A DNA stretch of 64,000 nt, from NCBI GenBank assembly GCA_963377175.1, contig CAUJNA010003494.1:807256-871255 (forward strand). Reading direction: 5' to 3'. The DNA comes from Effrenium voratum (taxonomy: Eukaryota; Sar; Dinophyceae; Suessiales; Symbiodiniaceae). Below are positions 62,810 through 64,000 of this stretch, piece after piece. A model generated the notes under the pieces. It worked only from the letters and a program-made list of their open reading frames with translations. It searched no databases and was not told where the DNA came from. Position 1 is the stretch's first letter. Every line of letters starts with the position of its first letter. The translations under genes and the position numbers were made by a program.

Positions 62810-63010
62810 TAGATGCCGATCAGCATGCGTCGTATTTTTGCCAAATCAAACGCCCTGGAGTTGGGCGATTCGCAGCTGCCAACGTTGCGCAGCCTTAAGC
62901 CGGACGCCGGACACCGCCAGTGCAGACCACCGGCGCACCCCCGCATTTGGGCATTTGAAGATTGGGGACACTCTTTCCACCAGCGTTCACTCATGTTGAG
63001 GACTTCCCTT
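62810..63010 (+). CDS. Candidate exon, function unknown
   Basis: The plus frame contains NALELGDSQLPTLRSLKPDA and FEDWGHSFHQRSLMLR without stops. It may be an exon of the downstream channel gene or of another gene. The limits are unknown. Confidence 0.25.
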
Positions 63011-63175
63011 TTTGGACAGATCCATATGCTCTGTGTGTGTGTGCGCTCAAGAAAACGGCAGGCAGGGTGACTTGTTTCATGGCAAAGTCCACTCAGATTG
63101 TTGCACAATGGGCTGCGCAGTTTTGTGCTTGCACTGTCTGAACCTCTAGGCTCCCGGTTTGCTTAGCAATCAGCC

Positions 63176-63257
63176 ATGGCAGAAGGCGACTCCCCGCGCG
63201 TTGCTTCCCCGTGCGCTGGCGCTGGCTCCCCGCGCTGGTCGACAGACACCTGGCAGA
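63176..63257 (+). CDS. Possible first coding exon of the channel gene
   Basis: An ATGGCA start encodes MAEGDSPRVAS, then a Ser/Pro-rich stretch to TDTWQ. Joining A63257 across a GT...AG intron (63258-63421, 164 nt) gives an in-frame continuation MSSNASDAGH into the channel exon. The fit of phase and splice signals is good, but dinoflagellate introns often use non-GT donors, so other joins are possible. Confidence 0.4.
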
Positions 63258-63421
63258 GTGCTACGATTTTTGCTTGGTGTTCGTCCCTAAATTCGTCGCC
63301 CCAGATTTGATTGACCTGTTGGGTTGAACAGCATTCCAAAAGGGAGTTGTCTATTTAAGAAGCATCCATCTCTTGTATTTCAATCCTTGCATTGTTTTGC
63401 TTTGGTCTGTGGCGCAGGAAG

Positions 63422-64000
63422 TGAGCAGCAACGCCAGCGATGCCGGTCATCGTAAAAGCTTCAGGAGTCCGGGGGTCAACGCAGACTTCATCCGCGAACA
63501 AATCAGTGGAGAGACCAACGAGACGCTCCAGAAGAAGATAGGAAGGTTTCTGAAAAGCTACATAGTGGTAAACCTGATGGGCTGCGTTGTTGCGGCAGAT
63601 AGCTTCCTTACATGTGCAGCAGTGGACGCTAGGGCAGCCAGTACCGATCTTCCATACGTCTACTTCTTGCTGTCCAAGCTGTGCCTTGGCCTTTACACTG
63701 CTGAACTACTGCTTTCTATCTTCGCCAGAGGTCTCGATGTGTGCAAGGACTGGTTGGGTGTTATTGACACGATCATCGTGCTTTGCGGCTGGGCGGAAGT
63801 CATTGTCACTGCCGCCATGCACGCAGACAGGGGACTGCCACTTGGCTTGCTGCGCATCTTCCGGCTGCTGCGCATCGTCCGCACTGTGAAGCTTCTCAGG
63901 CGAGTGCGGATGTTCAAGGAACTCTACAAGCTTATCAAAATGATGCTTTGCTCGAAGCCAATCAACTGTTTGACCTTTTGGAGTTTTTGGACCAACGCCT
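63422..64000 (+). CDS. Voltage-gated cation channel, voltage-sensor exon (partial)
   Basis: The open frame begins SSNASDAGHR after an acceptor at 63420-63421 and continues to the window edge. An acidic N-terminal segment is followed by S1 (SYIVVNLMGCVVAADSF), S2 (YVYFLLSKLCLGLYTAELLL) ending in FARGLDVCKDW, S3 (WLGVIDTIIVLCGWAEVIV) with its conserved Asp, and a strong S4 (LLRIFRLLRIVRTVKLLRRV) with Arg/Lys at every third position. This is a canonical voltage-sensor of the Ion_trans family, the type found in four-domain Ca/Na channels of protists. It would sit in the plasma or another membrane. After KLIKMML the sequence looks less channel-like, so an intron may begin near 63945. The pore is outside the window. 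Confidence 0.85.

Overview
The window is eukaryotic and falls into two unlike halves. It fits a dinoflagellate nuclear genome, probably Symbiodiniaceae. The reasons are small GC-rich exon-like islands in long repeat-rich non-coding DNA, many short foldback elements, a degenerate TTTAGGG array, and a voltage-sensor ion-channel exon at the right edge. The taxon is an inference.

Bases 1 to about 23,000 are compact and gene-dense, with every gene on the minus strand. They look like most of a very large Helitron-like (rolling-circle) transposon. Read 5' to 3' on the minus strand it carries: a 2,221-residue Rep protein (HUH nuclease with an endonuclease/exonuclease/phosphatase domain nested inside it); a Pif1-type helicase region broken over several reading frames; two small ORFs; an RPA-like single-strand DNA-binding protein; a tandem copy of that gene's 3' part; three small genes; and a long gene that runs off the left edge. 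Rep, helicase and RPA are the expected replication-transposition partners of a Helitron. The small genes look like cargo.

The outstanding feature of this half is a family of about 40 short hairpins. Each has a conserved AGAAAA loop, a 3-bp inner stem that covaries between copies, usually one extra unpaired base on the right side of the stem, and outer arms that differ at each site but match each other. All have the same orientation. They lie just upstream of most start codons, near several stop codons, in spacers, and in frame inside proteins, where they encode FLTA-like or VFSDR-like peptides. None was seen right of 22,993.

Bases 23,000 to 24,300 hold a TATC microsatellite, two GC-rich tandem arrays (108- and 94-bp units) and CTTCATC/CT repeats. 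They mark the change of sequence type.

Bases 24,300 to 63,100 are mostly non-coding, with miniature inverted-repeat families, single foldbacks, simple repeats and scattered candidate exons. The candidate exons are mostly on the plus strand; one minus-strand coiled-coil exon has good splice signals. Gaps of hundreds to thousands of bases between the listed features held nothing I could identify beyond fragments of the same repeats. From 63,176 the 5' part of a voltage-gated cation channel gene begins and runs off the right edge.
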